A stretch of DNA of 33,097 bases from Oscillospiraceae bacterium (GTDB taxonomy: Bacteria > Bacillota > Clostridia > UMGS1883), in assembly GCA_015068735.1 (NCBI GenBank), contig SVJW01000017.1, positions 1-33,097 of the forward strand, given 5' to 3'. The notes beneath the pieces are model-generated. The model did not search any database, was not told the origin of the DNA, and saw nothing but the letters and a program-made list of their open reading frames with translations. The translations under genes were made by a program, and so were the position numbers. Shown in pieces: positions 25,080-33,022 of the stretch (position 1 is the first letter of the stretch; each line of letters starts with the position of its first letter).

Positions 25080-25109
25080 ATGATAACATAAACTTTCACA
25101 TTTTGTCAA
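25080..25109 (-). promoter_or_regulatory. Promoter of the pheST T-box transcript
   Basis: On the minus strand TTGACA (25104-25109), an 18-bp spacer and TATCAT (25080-25085). The -35 box starts at the base after the TAG stop of the rhamnosidase-like gene, so no terminator separates the two units. Confidence 0.75.
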
Positions 25110-27170
25110 CTAAAATATTCTGTCAAGAAGAGTATTTACACTTGCACCCCAGCCGTGGGCGGAATTATGTTCCGATGGGAGGAAATTCTCCCCGAAAGTG
25201 GGAGCTTTCACATCTATAAATGCACCGTACGCCTTTTTCACGAAAGCAATTACTTCTTTTTCGTAGCCATAGTCAAGAAGCGGAGCAAGGAGCGTATCCG
25301 TCCAACCGGGTCCGAAAAAATTATCCATTCCGCTTGTATAAGGCGACTGATTTGCAATTGCATCAACGCAGAATGCTGCCGCGTTTTTACGCTGTTCTTC
25401 CGTTCCTATTTTAGCTGTGATTGCAAGGGAATTTCCGTGAATTACGCACCTCAATTTCTGATGTGCTTCTATAAACCCAAAAGAGTTATGTGGAATTTCT
25501 TCTTTTGGCTCTATATGTGTTATGAAAGCCTTGTCTTCTTCACTGTAAAAGCTCTGTGCAGCATTTCTCAAACGGTTTGCAATACGAAGAGAAAGCCTTT
25601 CAAGGTTTTCATTGTTTACCAAACTTCCTATCTTCTCCCCTGCATCTGCCGCCATAATGAGAAGTGCATTCACGGGAAGTGAATACGGTCTTTTATCAAT
25701 AGGCGCCCAATCTACAAAATGCCAGGAATAATCGGGAGGTGAAAACAAATCCTCCTCGGTTATATGTTTTTCGCAAAGATAAAGCAGGCTTGTGATTTTG
25801 GGAGAAACTTCTTCTAAAAGGGATAAATCCTTTGAAGCTTCACAATATTTAAGGCACGATCTTACCCAAGTAAACGCCTGGTCGAATAAAATCATATAAG
25901 TTTTTTGTGCAGGCACAACTGCGGATGGAATACCGTCAGAATCAATACCCTGACCGATTAAAGACAGACATCTTCTCCACATTTGAAGTTCACCAAAGGT
26001 GGTATACGCCGCCTCGGCAGTAAAGCAGGCATCCATTGTCCAGAGCATATTCTCTCTTGAACAGGTGTCCACAATTGCGTCATTGGTAGATGATTTTATA
26101 GTCTCTGCCGCTGTGTGCCATATCTTTTGAAGCAGTTCATCATCGCTGTGAAGAAGTTTTCCCTCCCCGTAAGGATAATCTACTGCCTTGCTTTTTATGG
26201 TAAAACGGCACTTACCGTCCCCTGCTACCTTGACTGTCAAAAAGCGGAATCCCTTGGGAAGAAAAGCTTCCCATTCCATTTCATTTTCCGAGGGGGTAAA
26301 AGAATCTGCAAAGCCTTCCCTTGCGGTACGGAAAGCACGGTCAACACAGGGTTTTCCGTCAAACACAAGGCTGTAATAAAGTTCAAAACGGACATTTCCT
26401 GAAAGCTCTTCACAGGAAATCGCAGGTCTTATGTAACGGGTTTTACCAAAATCATAGGTGAAAACATTGCAGTCGTCACCGTCTGCAGTGGACAAAGCTT
26501 CATTTTCAAAAGCTATTGCAAGATTACCGCTTTCAATAATTTCACGGCTACCTTTCCCCTGCCATACTAATTTTCCTTCTATTTCTTTTTCGGTAAGAAG
26601 CGGAATTTCACGGGGAGAAAGTGTTTTCCACGGCGGTGTACTTACCCCTCCAAGGACAAACGCATTCTGCCAGTCGGAAGGTGTTTTGATTTTCCAGTCG
26701 GCAGGTGTTTTCCGTGAATCGTAATGCTCCTGATAACCTGCCGGAAGTGACAGGACAAGGTCTGAAAGTCCGTACCAATTCGCAGGTGCTACTTTCCACG
26801 ATGAATCCGTATAAATACCTACATTTGTTTGAATTAAAAGCCCCGTTCTTTCATATATACTGTAACCTAATGCAGGATTTGCAGGAAAAACAACTACTGC
26901 AATGTGGTTTTCTCCTATCATGAGATATTCCGTAATGTCTATCGTGTCATAGTACATAGTTCCGGGGAAAGAGCGTGACGGACCATGGCTGACCGTTTTT
27001 CCGTTCAGCCAGAGAGCATAATGCTGATATGCCGCAATATTAAGTTGAGCATCTTGGGGAATTTCATCGATTGAAAATTCTTTTTTATATGCAATGGGAA
27101 TATTCATCGGATATGCATCCTGTTTCCAACCAAGGGAGATCCACTTTGCTCTCCAGTCTGTTTTGCTCAC
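25110..27170 (-). CDS. GH78-like alpha-L-rhamnosidase
   Basis: 686 residues. Members hydrolyse terminal alpha-L-rhamnose from glycosides. A jelly-roll N-terminal half (YALWLNGKTVSHGPSR, then YYDTIDITEYLMIGENHIAVVV) is followed by a six-hairpin (alpha/alpha)6 domain; VDTCSRENMLWTMDACF (near residues 367-383) aligns with the family's D..R.ER.GW.GDA active-site segment, and NSAHGWGASVNTLL closes the barrel. No signal peptide, so it is cytosolic and would act on imported glycosides. GTG at 27170 is chosen with AAAGGCGG upstream. It is shorter than many GH78 enzymes and lacks extra carbohydrate-binding modules. It is last in the eight-gene operon. The sugar specificity is inferred. Confidence 0.8.
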   Translation of the reverse strand: MSKTDWRAKWISLGWKQDAYPMNIPIAYKKEFSIDEIPQDAQLNIAAYQHYALWLNGKTVSHGPSRSFPGTMYYDTIDITEYLMIGENHIAVVVFPANPALGYSIYERTGLLIQTNVGIYTDSSWKVAPANWYGLSDLVLSLPAGYQEHYDSRKTPADWKIKTPSDWQNAFVLGGVSTPPWKTLSPREIPLLTEKEIEGKLVWQGKGSREIIESGNLAIAFENEALSTADGDDCNVFTYDFGKTRYIRPAISCEELSGNVRFELYYSLVFDGKPCVDRAFRTAREGFADSFTPSENEMEWEAFLPKGFRFLTVKVAGDGKCRFTIKSKAVDYPYGEGKLLHSDDELLQKIWHTAAETIKSSTNDAIVDTCSRENMLWTMDACFTAEAAYTTFGELQMWRRCLSLIGQGIDSDGIPSAVVPAQKTYMILFDQAFTWVRSCLKYCEASKDLSLLEEVSPKITSLLYLCEKHITEEDLFSPPDYSWHFVDWAPIDKRPYSLPVNALLIMAADAGEKIGSLVNNENLERLSLRIANRLRNAAQSFYSEEDKAFITHIEPKEEIPHNSFGFIEAHQKLRCVIHGNSLAITAKIGTEEQRKNAAAFCVDAIANQSPYTSGMDNFFGPGWTDTLLAPLLDYGYEKEVIAFVKKAYGAFIDVKAPTFGENFLPSEHNSAHGWGASVNTLLDRIF

Positions 27171-27184
27171 TTTAATTCCGCCTT

Positions 27185-27478
27185 TCACACAATAAAATCA
27201 AGGCAAGCGCGTGATGCGGTAAAAGGTCTTACCTTCGTATTGGCAACTTCAACGTGTGCAGGATGAACGGCATATGCCTTTAATGCTTCTTCACTTTCAA
27301 AAACAGAGTAAAGCATAACGTCCGCAGTAGAGGAGTCAAGTTTCTCCGTCTGCACACTGATTTCCAGAAGTCCGGGGATTTTTCCCATAAGGGACTCTAT
27401 CCCCTCTTTTATACCTTTTTTGATTTCGTCGTTATTGAATTCGTCTTTAAGGTTCCATAAAATAATATGTTTTACCAT
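27185..27478 (-). CDS. Dabb (stress-responsive alpha/beta-barrel) domain protein
   Basis: 97 residues forming a single dimeric alpha/beta-barrel domain. MVKHIILWNLKDEFNNDE and the central IPGLLEISVQTEKL are the family hallmarks, followed by YSVFESEEALKAYAVHPAHVEV. Members are small dimeric barrels, some with roles in stress response or as ligand-binding or catalytic accessories in catabolic operons. It begins 13 bp after the M20 gene and its stop is 14 bp from the rhamnosidase start. The specific function here is unknown. Confidence 0.87.
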   Translation of the reverse strand: MVKHIILWNLKDEFNNDEIKKGIKEGIESLMGKIPGLLEISVQTEKLDSSTADVMLYSVFESEEALKAYAVHPAHVEVANTKVRPFTASRACLDFIV

Positions 27479-27491
27479 TGTTTTTCTCCCA

Positions 27492-28823
27492 TCATAATTT
27501 TACGGTTGCAACATCTGTGCCGTTGTATTCAATCCTGTCGCCTGAAGAGTTAAGACTATCCACAAAGGAAAGATATTCTTCTTTACTTGCAAACAGGGGT
27601 TTATGCTCTTTTATAACCTTGTTTGCTCTTTCTGCACCATTCTGAAGCAAGAGATTAAGCATTCCCAGTTGAAGTATCGCATTTTTCACGCAAGCCTTAA
27701 CGTGGTCTTTAACACAGAATTCGCTTCCGTGAAGTCCGCCCTCAGTACCTCCGCAATAGGGGTGTACAACGGGCATAATCGCTGAAAGGTCGCCCATATC
27801 AGTGCAGATTGAATACACAAAGTCTTTCCTTTTCATTGTTTCTTCCGGAATAAATTCTTCCGCTGCATCACATACAAGGTCAATCATATTTTTATCATTT
27901 ATAAGAGGAGCATAACCGGGTACATCTTCAATTTCCACATTTACGCCAAGAGAAAGTGCCGCACCTGCAAGAGCTCTGTTTACCTTTCTGTTGGCATCGT
28001 TGATAGCATCGAAATTAGCACCGCGGATGTAACTTTCAAGAACTACTTTATCAGGAATACCGTTTACAATAGTACCGCCATTTGTAATGATGGGATGTAT
28101 TCTTATGATATCCTGCTCTTTGAAAGTTTCCCTTAAAGCATTTATTGCATTAAGTCCACAGTTTGCCGCATAAAGGGCATTCTTTCCATCCCACGGAGCG
28201 CCACCTGCGTGCGCCGTTACACCTTTGAATGTTATTTTCTTTATAAGGCATCCTACAGAGCCGTTATCCACAGAGAACTCGGAGGACATATGTACCATAA
28301 ACGCAATATCTACGCCGTCAAAATAACCTCTTGACAAGAACTCAGTTTTTCCGCCGAAGTATTTTATCTTGCCTTCGTCTCTAAGCGATTTTCGGTAGTC
28401 CATTTCCATATGCTCTTCCGCAGGAACTGCACAAAGGCGGATTCTTCCGCAAAGATTATCAAGCATACCCGGTTCTTTAAGTGCGGCGGCAATTCCTACA
28501 AGAGCCGCACACTCTGCATTATGACCGCAGGCGTGAACTGCACCTGTTTCGGGGTTGGCATCCTTGTGTGTAGGGCAAATTATAGAGTCAAGCTCGGCAA
28601 GAATCATAACTTCGGGGCCCGGTTTTCCCGTATCGAGAACAGTATAAAAACCTGTAATACCATCAGCCATAACAAGGTCGTAGCCAAGGTTTTTGAAAGT
28701 TTCTGCCATATATGCGGAAGTTTTTACTTCTTTATATCCCGTTTCAGGATGCTTCCATATATATCTTTCTGTTTCTAAAATCAGTTCTTTGTGTTTTTCT
28801 ACTGCTGATTTTATATTGTTCAT
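27492..28823 (-). CDS. M20-family metallo-amidohydrolase (AbgB/hippurate-hydrolase type)
   Basis: 443 residues. Amidohydrolases of peptidase family M20 cleave acyl- or aminoacyl-amide bonds with a bimetal site. Metal-binding and catalytic motifs are present: GAVHACGHNAECAALVG, AVPAEEHME with the general-base Glu, FMVHMSSEF, and GGLHGSEF near the C-terminus. The dimerisation (lid) domain starts at KKITFKGVTAHAGGAPWDG. The AbgB/AbgA-like pattern suggests substrates such as N-acyl amino acids or p-aminobenzoyl-glutamate-like amides; the substrate is not readable. It is in the middle of the operon, 13 bp before the Dabb gene and 14 bp after the phosphatase gene. Confidence 0.9.
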   Translation of the reverse strand: MNNIKSAVEKHKELILETERYIWKHPETGYKEVKTSAYMAETFKNLGYDLVMADGITGFYTVLDTGKPGPEVMILAELDSIICPTHKDANPETGAVHACGHNAECAALVGIAAALKEPGMLDNLCGRIRLCAVPAEEHMEMDYRKSLRDEGKIKYFGGKTEFLSRGYFDGVDIAFMVHMSSEFSVDNGSVGCLIKKITFKGVTAHAGGAPWDGKNALYAANCGLNAINALRETFKEQDIIRIHPIITNGGTIVNGIPDKVVLESYIRGANFDAINDANRKVNRALAGAALSLGVNVEIEDVPGYAPLINDKNMIDLVCDAAEEFIPEETMKRKDFVYSICTDMGDLSAIMPVVHPYCGGTEGGLHGSEFCVKDHVKACVKNAILQLGMLNLLLQNGAERANKVIKEHKPLFASKEEYLSFVDSLNSSGDRIEYNGTDVATVKL

Positions 28824-28837
28824 ATGTAAACCTCCAT

Positions 28838-29542
28838 TTATATTTCCGTTCTGTTATTTATAATCAGATCCAGATTGTTTGCATAAAGATGCGAAACATC
28901 GGCAAAGCAAAGACATCTGGGCGCGGTAAATCCGTTTTCATTGTTTGCAAATTCCAACACTGTAACAGCGGTATGATTATAGTCAAATCCTCCCCACATA
29001 ATATGAATGGGAATATGTAAAAGTGTGGAAAGCCAGCTTTTTGCAAAAGCATAGTGACAGAAAAGGGCAACCTTTTCTTCGTTATTTCGAAGGATTCGGT
29101 AAACACCGTTTTCTTCCTTATAACCAAGTCTTTCAAGAAATTCCCTTCCGTCGTCAGCGATAGACTGTACTTTCTGTTTCAACTGAGTTTCACTGAAACC
29201 GGGAGTTTCGAACGCTTTGTCAAAAGGATAATCTATGTATCCGTTTTCACGGTAGTAAGTATTCTGGACAAGTGTAATAGACTTTATTTCTCCGTCGGGG
29301 AAAGGAGTAAGTCTCTCATCCTCTATTTCATGTGTCCAAGGCTCAATAGTCTTCTCTAATCCTAAAAGTCTGCAGGCAGGCTCAGCAGTTTCCTGCGCTC
29401 TTCCCATAGGTGAAGAAAAAATTCTGTCAATCTTTGAATCAAACATTCTCTTACCTACCGCTTCTGCCTGAAGTTTGCCCCTTTCGGTAAGACAATCTTT
29501 TTCATAGTTGGGGTCTCCGTGTCTTATAATGTATAAAAGCAT
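28838..29542 (-). CDS. Histidine phosphatase family protein (first copy)
   Basis: 234 residues. LYIIRHGDPNYEKDCLTERG gives the R7-H8-G9 phosphohistidine motif; FSSPMGRAQETAEPA supplies the second Arg; KVALFCHYAFA supplies the C-terminal catalytic His. Family enzymes dephosphorylate sugar phosphates, nucleotides or proteins, or act as phosphoglycerate mutases. It shares its layout and the C-terminal DVSHLYAN/K motif with the gene at 31785-32516, so the two are paralogs in one operon. AAGGAGAG precedes the ATG. The substrate is unknown. Confidence 0.88.
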   Translation of the reverse strand: MLLYIIRHGDPNYEKDCLTERGKLQAEAVGKRMFDSKIDRIFSSPMGRAQETAEPACRLLGLEKTIEPWTHEIEDERLTPFPDGEIKSITLVQNTYYRENGYIDYPFDKAFETPGFSETQLKQKVQSIADDGREFLERLGYKEENGVYRILRNNEEKVALFCHYAFAKSWLSTLLHIPIHIMWGGFDYNHTAVTVLEFANNENGFTAPRCLCFADVSHLYANNLDLIINNRTEI

Positions 29543-29554
29543 TGTTATCTCTCC

Positions 29555-30280
29555 TTATATAATCATTAGTATTCCGCTTATAATCATTCCTACGTAAATT
29601 ATTTTCTTGAGTTTTGCTCCGTCAAGTTTATCAAAAACCATTTTGCCAAGTAAATCGCCTGCCATACAACCGACAAAGCCGACTAATGCAGCAATGAGTA
29701 CCACTCTGTCAATAACCCCATTCGCTATTCTGAATGCGGTAGCGTAGTAATTTGTCAGACAGAAATAAAATTGAAGCCCTGCGAAGTATGCCATTTTCTC
29801 TTTTGTCGCATATGTGAGATAAAGCACTACAGGGGGACCTGCTGTTGAGAAAAGGCCGCCTAACGTTCCACCTACAGTACCTGCAAGAAGTCCGTTTCTT
29901 ACAGTAGGCTTTATTGAAATTTTACTGTCAAAAAACAGAAGATAGAGGCTAATCAGAATAAGAACTATTCCCAAAAGCATCTTAAAAAAATTACCTGAAA
30001 TTGACGCCGCATAGTAAACCGCTATGGGAATCGTTATAAGCGATGCAAAAAGCAGAGGAAGAATAGTCTTATATGGAATGTGCTTTCTGTATTTTACTGT
30101 GTTGTAGGTTGTAGCTCCGCAGGAAATCAGGCAAGATACAGCCGTTGCTGAAGCCGGCTCACTCATTAAGTACGGCAGAAAAAGCATTGCAAAAATGCCA
30201 AGTCCGAATCCGCTGACTCTTTGAATAAATCCTGCACCTAATCCAACTGCCACAAGTGAAACTATGATGAACGTGTCCAA
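29555..30280 (-). CDS. TSUP-family (TauE/SafE) anion exporter
   Basis: 241 residues with about seven to eight hydrophobic segments. It begins VSLVAVGLGAGFIQRVSGFGLG and has the internal repeat GLLAGTVGGTLGGLFSTAGPPVVLYL, both hallmarks of the TauE/SafE (4-toluene sulfonate uptake permease) family that moves sulfite, sulfonates or related organic anions. The start is TTG at 30280 with AAGGA upstream, consistent with the tight spacing (13 bp) from the preceding gene. In this operon it could export an acidic product, but that is inference. Confidence 0.87.
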   Translation of the reverse strand: MDTFIIVSLVAVGLGAGFIQRVSGFGLGIFAMLFLPYLMSEPASATAVSCLISCGATTYNTVKYRKHIPYKTILPLLFASLITIPIAVYYAASISGNFFKMLLGIVLILISLYLLFFDSKISIKPTVRNGLLAGTVGGTLGGLFSTAGPPVVLYLTYATKEKMAYFAGLQFYFCLTNYYATAFRIANGVIDRVVLIAALVGFVGCMAGDLLGKMVFDKLDGAKLKKIIYVGMIISGILMII

Positions 30281-30293
30281 GTTTTTCGCTTCC

Positions 30294-31229
30294 TTATTTC
30301 AAAATTTCTTTTGTTTTTCCGTTATAGAAGAGGATTCCGTAGCCTACCCCGAAGTCACCTCCGTTGTTGATGTAGTTTATGAAACTACGTCTGAGGGATG
30401 TATCGGCAGGAAGATTTTCGGTAGTGCCGTCGTACTTTTTATTAAATATGCGCCAGCAATCCTTGAAGTTGTCCTCTGAACTGAAATTACCAATTATGTC
30501 AAAAAGGTCTGCAAACTTTTTAAGATTAGAGCCCTCTGCAAAAACCTTTTCAAGGTAGGGTTTATAGAAAAGCCATGTATAGCTGACTATGGGAATTACA
30601 TCCCCTTTAAGCTGAGGTTTGAAAAATTCGTATGCCCTGTGGAAAGAATCCATACACATATCAACAGTCAGCTTTCCGCTTGATGGAATGTGGCAGGAGT
30701 ATGTATATTCGCCCTTTTTCAAGGTATAGCCTCCGCAGGAATACTCTTCCCTGCCGAAAGGCTTCACTTCAAACTCAAGTCTGCCGAGGGCTATGGCTTT
30801 CAGTTCAAATATGATGAAGAACCAATCAACGAACAACCCGAAAGCGTTGTGAAGGGTTTTACATTCCTGCAATTTGTAGGAAAAGTCTTTCATCGTATCG
30901 AAGAAAAGTTCTTCGCTGATGCCGATTTGCTTATAGGTTTCATAAAGGAAAGGAACGCAGTTAATCCAACCTACAAGTCTGGATGCATACTCATCAAGTT
31001 CGGGAAGTGCCGTTTGCACATCCTTTATAAAATCATCCGCTCTTTGTGTTGCTATGTTTCCCGATTCTGCATCTTTATACGGTTCAAAAGGTTTTTCCGT
31101 GTCTATATTGTCCGTATATTTTTTAACAATCGGAGCAATTATGTGTGCATACTTTGAATTAAGCTCTATAATTCTCTCTGCATCTTCCGAGGAAAAACCC
31201 ATTTTTTCAAGATTGGTTTTATTTAACAT
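30294..31229 (-). CDS. Acyltransferase-like protein with NAT_N/GNAT_C domains
   Basis: 311 residues. The second half has the GNAT_C pattern: YSCHIPSSGKLTVDMCMDSF, then VIPIVSYTWLFYKPYLEKVFAEGSNLKKFADLF, in which LLxP-like and SNI/SNL motifs mark the fold. The first 130 residues are helical and fit the NAT_N domain. Proteins of this class are called N-acyltransferases from fold similarity, and function is poorly known. AAAGGAG precedes the ATG. It follows the membrane-protein gene; the real gap is 14 bp if that gene's shifted reading frame is used. No signal peptide. Confidence 0.72.
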   Translation of the reverse strand: MLNKTNLEKMGFSSEDAERIIELNSKYAHIIAPIVKKYTDNIDTEKPFEPYKDAESGNIATQRADDFIKDVQTALPELDEYASRLVGWINCVPFLYETYKQIGISEELFFDTMKDFSYKLQECKTLHNAFGLFVDWFFIIFELKAIALGRLEFEVKPFGREEYSCGGYTLKKGEYTYSCHIPSSGKLTVDMCMDSFHRAYEFFKPQLKGDVIPIVSYTWLFYKPYLEKVFAEGSNLKKFADLFDIIGNFSSEDNFKDCWRIFNKKYDGTTENLPADTSLRRSFINYINNGGDFGVGYGILFYNGKTKEILK

Positions 31230-31243
31230 AATAAACTCCTTTA

Positions 31244-31324
31244 TTAAAGGCTCTGTACTTCTCCCTGAAGATATTTCACAATGTTTCCTTCAGGGGTAAA
31301 TTTATATCCTGCTTCATATTTTTT
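31244..31324 (-). pseudogene. Shifted 3' end of the membrane-protein gene (frame -1)
   Basis: In the -1 frame after a six-A run (31319-31324, complement) the reading continues KKYEAGYKFTPEGNIVKYLQ-GEVQSL to TAA at 31244-31246. This looks like real coding sequence, unlike the zero-frame tail. An extra A, or slippage on A_AAA_AAT, would join it to the frame of the gene at 31276-31746. The resulting stop lies 14 bp before the next gene, matching the 12-15 bp spacing across this operon. Confidence 0.55.
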
Positions 31325-31746
31325 CGGTACTTTAAATTCGAAATAACGCCTGCTATAATCATCCCGCAAAAGACACCGAAATATGGTTTAAACCATATTT
31401 CCTGCCTTGAAGGATTCACTTCATATACAAACGTTTCAAAGCCACTTATATGTAAGGATGCCCACTCAGGTATATTTATCAAAGCAGACAACACCAAATG
31501 CAATAACCAAAACAAGCCTATGTCTATAATGAATTTTTTCGCATTATCTTTTTTAAAAAGAAATATACTTATAAACATCGGGATGAAATACAGGAAACTT
31601 ATAAAAGCTTTTTCCGTGAACGAATATTCGTGAAATCCAAAATGTGGAATCAACCTGTATTTATAAACAACGATATCTATTGCGCACACTAAAAAATAAA
31701 GTGCAGCTGCAAACAACAGGATAGGAATCCACTTACGATTTTTCAT
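31276..31746 (-). CDS. Small polytopic membrane protein, apparently frameshifted near its 3' end
   Basis: 156 residues as read. No family recognised. Four membrane segments are visible: near residues 7-25, 44-65, 73-92 and 122-140 (YFGVFCGMIIAGVIS). GAGAGGGTAAT precedes the ATG. The zero-frame C-terminus (NMKQDINLPLKETL) looks random, whereas the -1 frame from the AAAAAA run at 31319-31324 gives a coherent tail to 31244; the intended product is probably about 167 residues. An 8-bp stem, CCCTGAAG/CTTCAGGG, lies 22 nt beyond the run. This could be an indel mutation, an assembly error, or programmed slippage. Confidence 0.7.
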   Translation of the reverse strand: MKNRKWIPILLFAAALYFLVCAIDIVVYKYRLIPHFGFHEYSFTEKAFISFLYFIPMFISIFLFKKDNAKKFIIDIGLFWLLHLVLSALINIPEWASLHISGFETFVYEVNPSRQEIWFKPYFGVFCGMIIAGVISNLKYRKNMKQDINLPLKETL

Positions 31747-31784
31747 ATTACCCTCTCTCCTCCAAGACCGATTAAAATATACGT

Positions 31785-32516
31785 TTAATCGTGCCTTTCG
31801 TGTTCGTTTTTATACATTTCGCAGAATCTTGCCGAAAACGAGCTTTCTTCACCTTTTGCATAGAGATGGGATACATCTCCGTAACTGTTCATTCTGAAAT
31901 ATGCTATACCTTCTCTTCTTTCTTCCGTTGTAAGAGTTGATACGGACGAGGGCGCGGCACACATCCCGTGCCACAACGCCATAGGCGAAATTCCCAGAAG
32001 ATGACTTATGAGAACACAACCCAAGCCAAAATGACAGAATATTGCGATAGTGTCCATATTGGGATTTTCTGCACGATAATAATTGCCCTCTCGTACATAT
32101 CCGTGTTTTGCAAGAAGTTTATCAAATTCACCTGTTACTCTGTCATACTCTTCACGGACATGATTTTCAGACATAATGGGAACTTCGCTCCACTTTTCTT
32201 TGTGGTAAAATCTATCTTCGCAAGTCCAGTCGGCAGGAAGCCAATCCCAGCAAACATCTTCTTCCTTATCGCTCGGTTTTAGTATGGCAGGCGGAAACTC
32301 TTTCAGCCATTCAAAAACGCCGTCAGCCTCTCTGCCAAGTTTTTTTAGTGTAATTGATGCGGTGTCCTTTGCTCTGCCAAGAGTTGAGCAGTAAATAGAA
32401 GTTAAATCCATATTTATAAGTTTTTCACTCAAGCATTCTGCTTCTATCCACCCCTGCTCTGTCAAGGAGTCTATAGAATAATCAGGATCACCGTGCCGTA
32501 TTATAAGTATTTTCAT
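31785..32516 (-). CDS. Histidine phosphatase family protein (second copy)
   Basis: 243 residues, first gene of the operon. MKILIIRHGDPDYSIDSLTEQG has the R7-H8-G9 motif; YCSTLGRAKDTASI gives the second Arg and IAIFCHFGLG the C-terminal His. The C-terminal SYGDVSHLYAKGEES resembles the paralog at 28838-29542, and the central FEWLKEFPPAILKPS differs. AGAGGTAACC precedes the ATG. The substrate is unknown. Two such phosphatases in one operon suggest action on two related phosphorylated compounds or signalling; that is inference. Confidence 0.88.
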   Translation of the reverse strand: MKILIIRHGDPDYSIDSLTEQGWIEAECLSEKLINMDLTSIYCSTLGRAKDTASITLKKLGREADGVFEWLKEFPPAILKPSDKEEDVCWDWLPADWTCEDRFYHKEKWSEVPIMSENHVREEYDRVTGEFDKLLAKHGYVREGNYYRAENPNMDTIAIFCHFGLGCVLISHLLGISPMALWHGMCAAPSSVSTLTTEERREGIAYFRMNSYGDVSHLYAKGEESSFSARFCEMYKNEHERHD

Positions 32517-32561
32517 GGTTACCTCTTTCGCAAGTTCTGGTTTCTTATTACATACACAGTC

Positions 32562-32590
32562 ATTATATCACCAAAAGAAAAAAATGACAA
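32562..32590 (-). promoter_or_regulatory. Promoter of the eight-gene operon
   Basis: On the minus strand TTGTCA (32585-32590), a 17-bp spacer and TATAAT (32562-32567), 45 bp upstream of the first start codon. I found no other promoter or terminator between the eight genes. Confidence 0.8.
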
Positions 32591-32757
32591 TCTAAATTTT
32601 CGATAATGCAAATATAAGGTTTAATATTACAAAAAAGAAAGACACCAACCTTTCGGTAAGGCTCGCAAAAAAGTGGTAGTGTAGAAAATTCGTTGTGAGG
32701 GCGTTTACAACCGAGCAGAATTTTTAAACGTGCTTTTTGCGAAAAGGAGGAACTGCT

Positions 32758-32982
32758 ATGCGTGTGATTGATTTTTTTGTAAAAAAATCGGAACAAGCTA
32801 TGCATGTTCCGACGCGGTGCGAGAGACGGGACGTCGTCAGAATGTATTTTGACTTGCTCTGTTATGCTAGCGCAAAACTTCGCGCGCTTCTTACATTCTT
32901 CCTCTCCGAAAAGATTTCGCTTCGCTGCTATCTTTTCGGTATCTGTTCTTTCAGGTTCAAGTCCCTTTCATTTCATACATAA
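32758..32982 (+). CDS. Short ORF with good ribosome site crossing a tRNA fragment (doubtful)
   Basis: A 74-codon frame. AAAAGGAGG lies 7 nt before the ATG and the first residues MRVIDFFVKKSEQAMHVPT are plausible, but the frame then reads through the tRNA-Leu fragment at 32816-32832 and ends in low-complexity sequence. It may be the 5' stub of a gene truncated when this locus was rearranged, or noise. Its first 60 bases also hold dyads (GATTTTTTT/AAAAAAATC and CGGAACA/TGTTCCG) that could be regulatory instead. Confidence 0.25.
   Translation: MRVIDFFVKKSEQAMHVPTRCERRDVVRMYFDLLCYASAKLRALLTFFLSEKISLRCYLFGICSFRFKSLSFHT
32816..32832 (-). pseudogene. tRNA-Leu 3'-end fragment
   Basis: Seventeen bases identical to the tRNA-Leu acceptor/T-arm 3' end (the copy at 33024-33040). 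The terminal CCA is altered to CCG and the sequence departs directly after the GGGAC/GTCCC point, so it cannot form a tRNA. Confidence 0.75.
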
Positions 32983-33021
32983 AAAGAAAGACACCAACCT
33001 TTCGGTTGATGTCTTCTTTTT
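32981..33021 (-). terminator. Terminator of tRNA-Leu
   Basis: On the minus strand a 12-bp stem (one G-U pair) with a GAAA loop (33004-33015 with 32988-32999), followed by TTTCTTTTT, starting a few bases after the CCA end. Confidence 0.9.
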
Positions 33022-33022
33022 A

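Larger units (their letters stand above)
32632..33006. repeat. 349-bp unit bounded by a 26-bp direct repeat of the tRNA-Leu terminator arm
   Basis: A perfect 26-bp repeat occurs at 32632-32657 and 32981-33006 (start to start 349 bp). The right copy is the left arm and loop of the tRNA-Leu terminator. The unit also contains a tRNA-Leu 3' fragment (32816-32832), an inverted T-arm fragment GGTTCAAGTCCC (32954-32965) and a 9-bp hairpin CCGAAAAGA/TCTTTTCGG (32906-32914 with 32931-32939). It resembles a scar of duplication and rearrangement, possibly left by an integrating element. Confidence 0.65.

Noticed and set aside
31263..31295. Terminator after the membrane-protein gene
   Set aside because: The CCCTGAAG/CTTCAGGG stem has no U tract on either strand and lies within the shifted coding frame.
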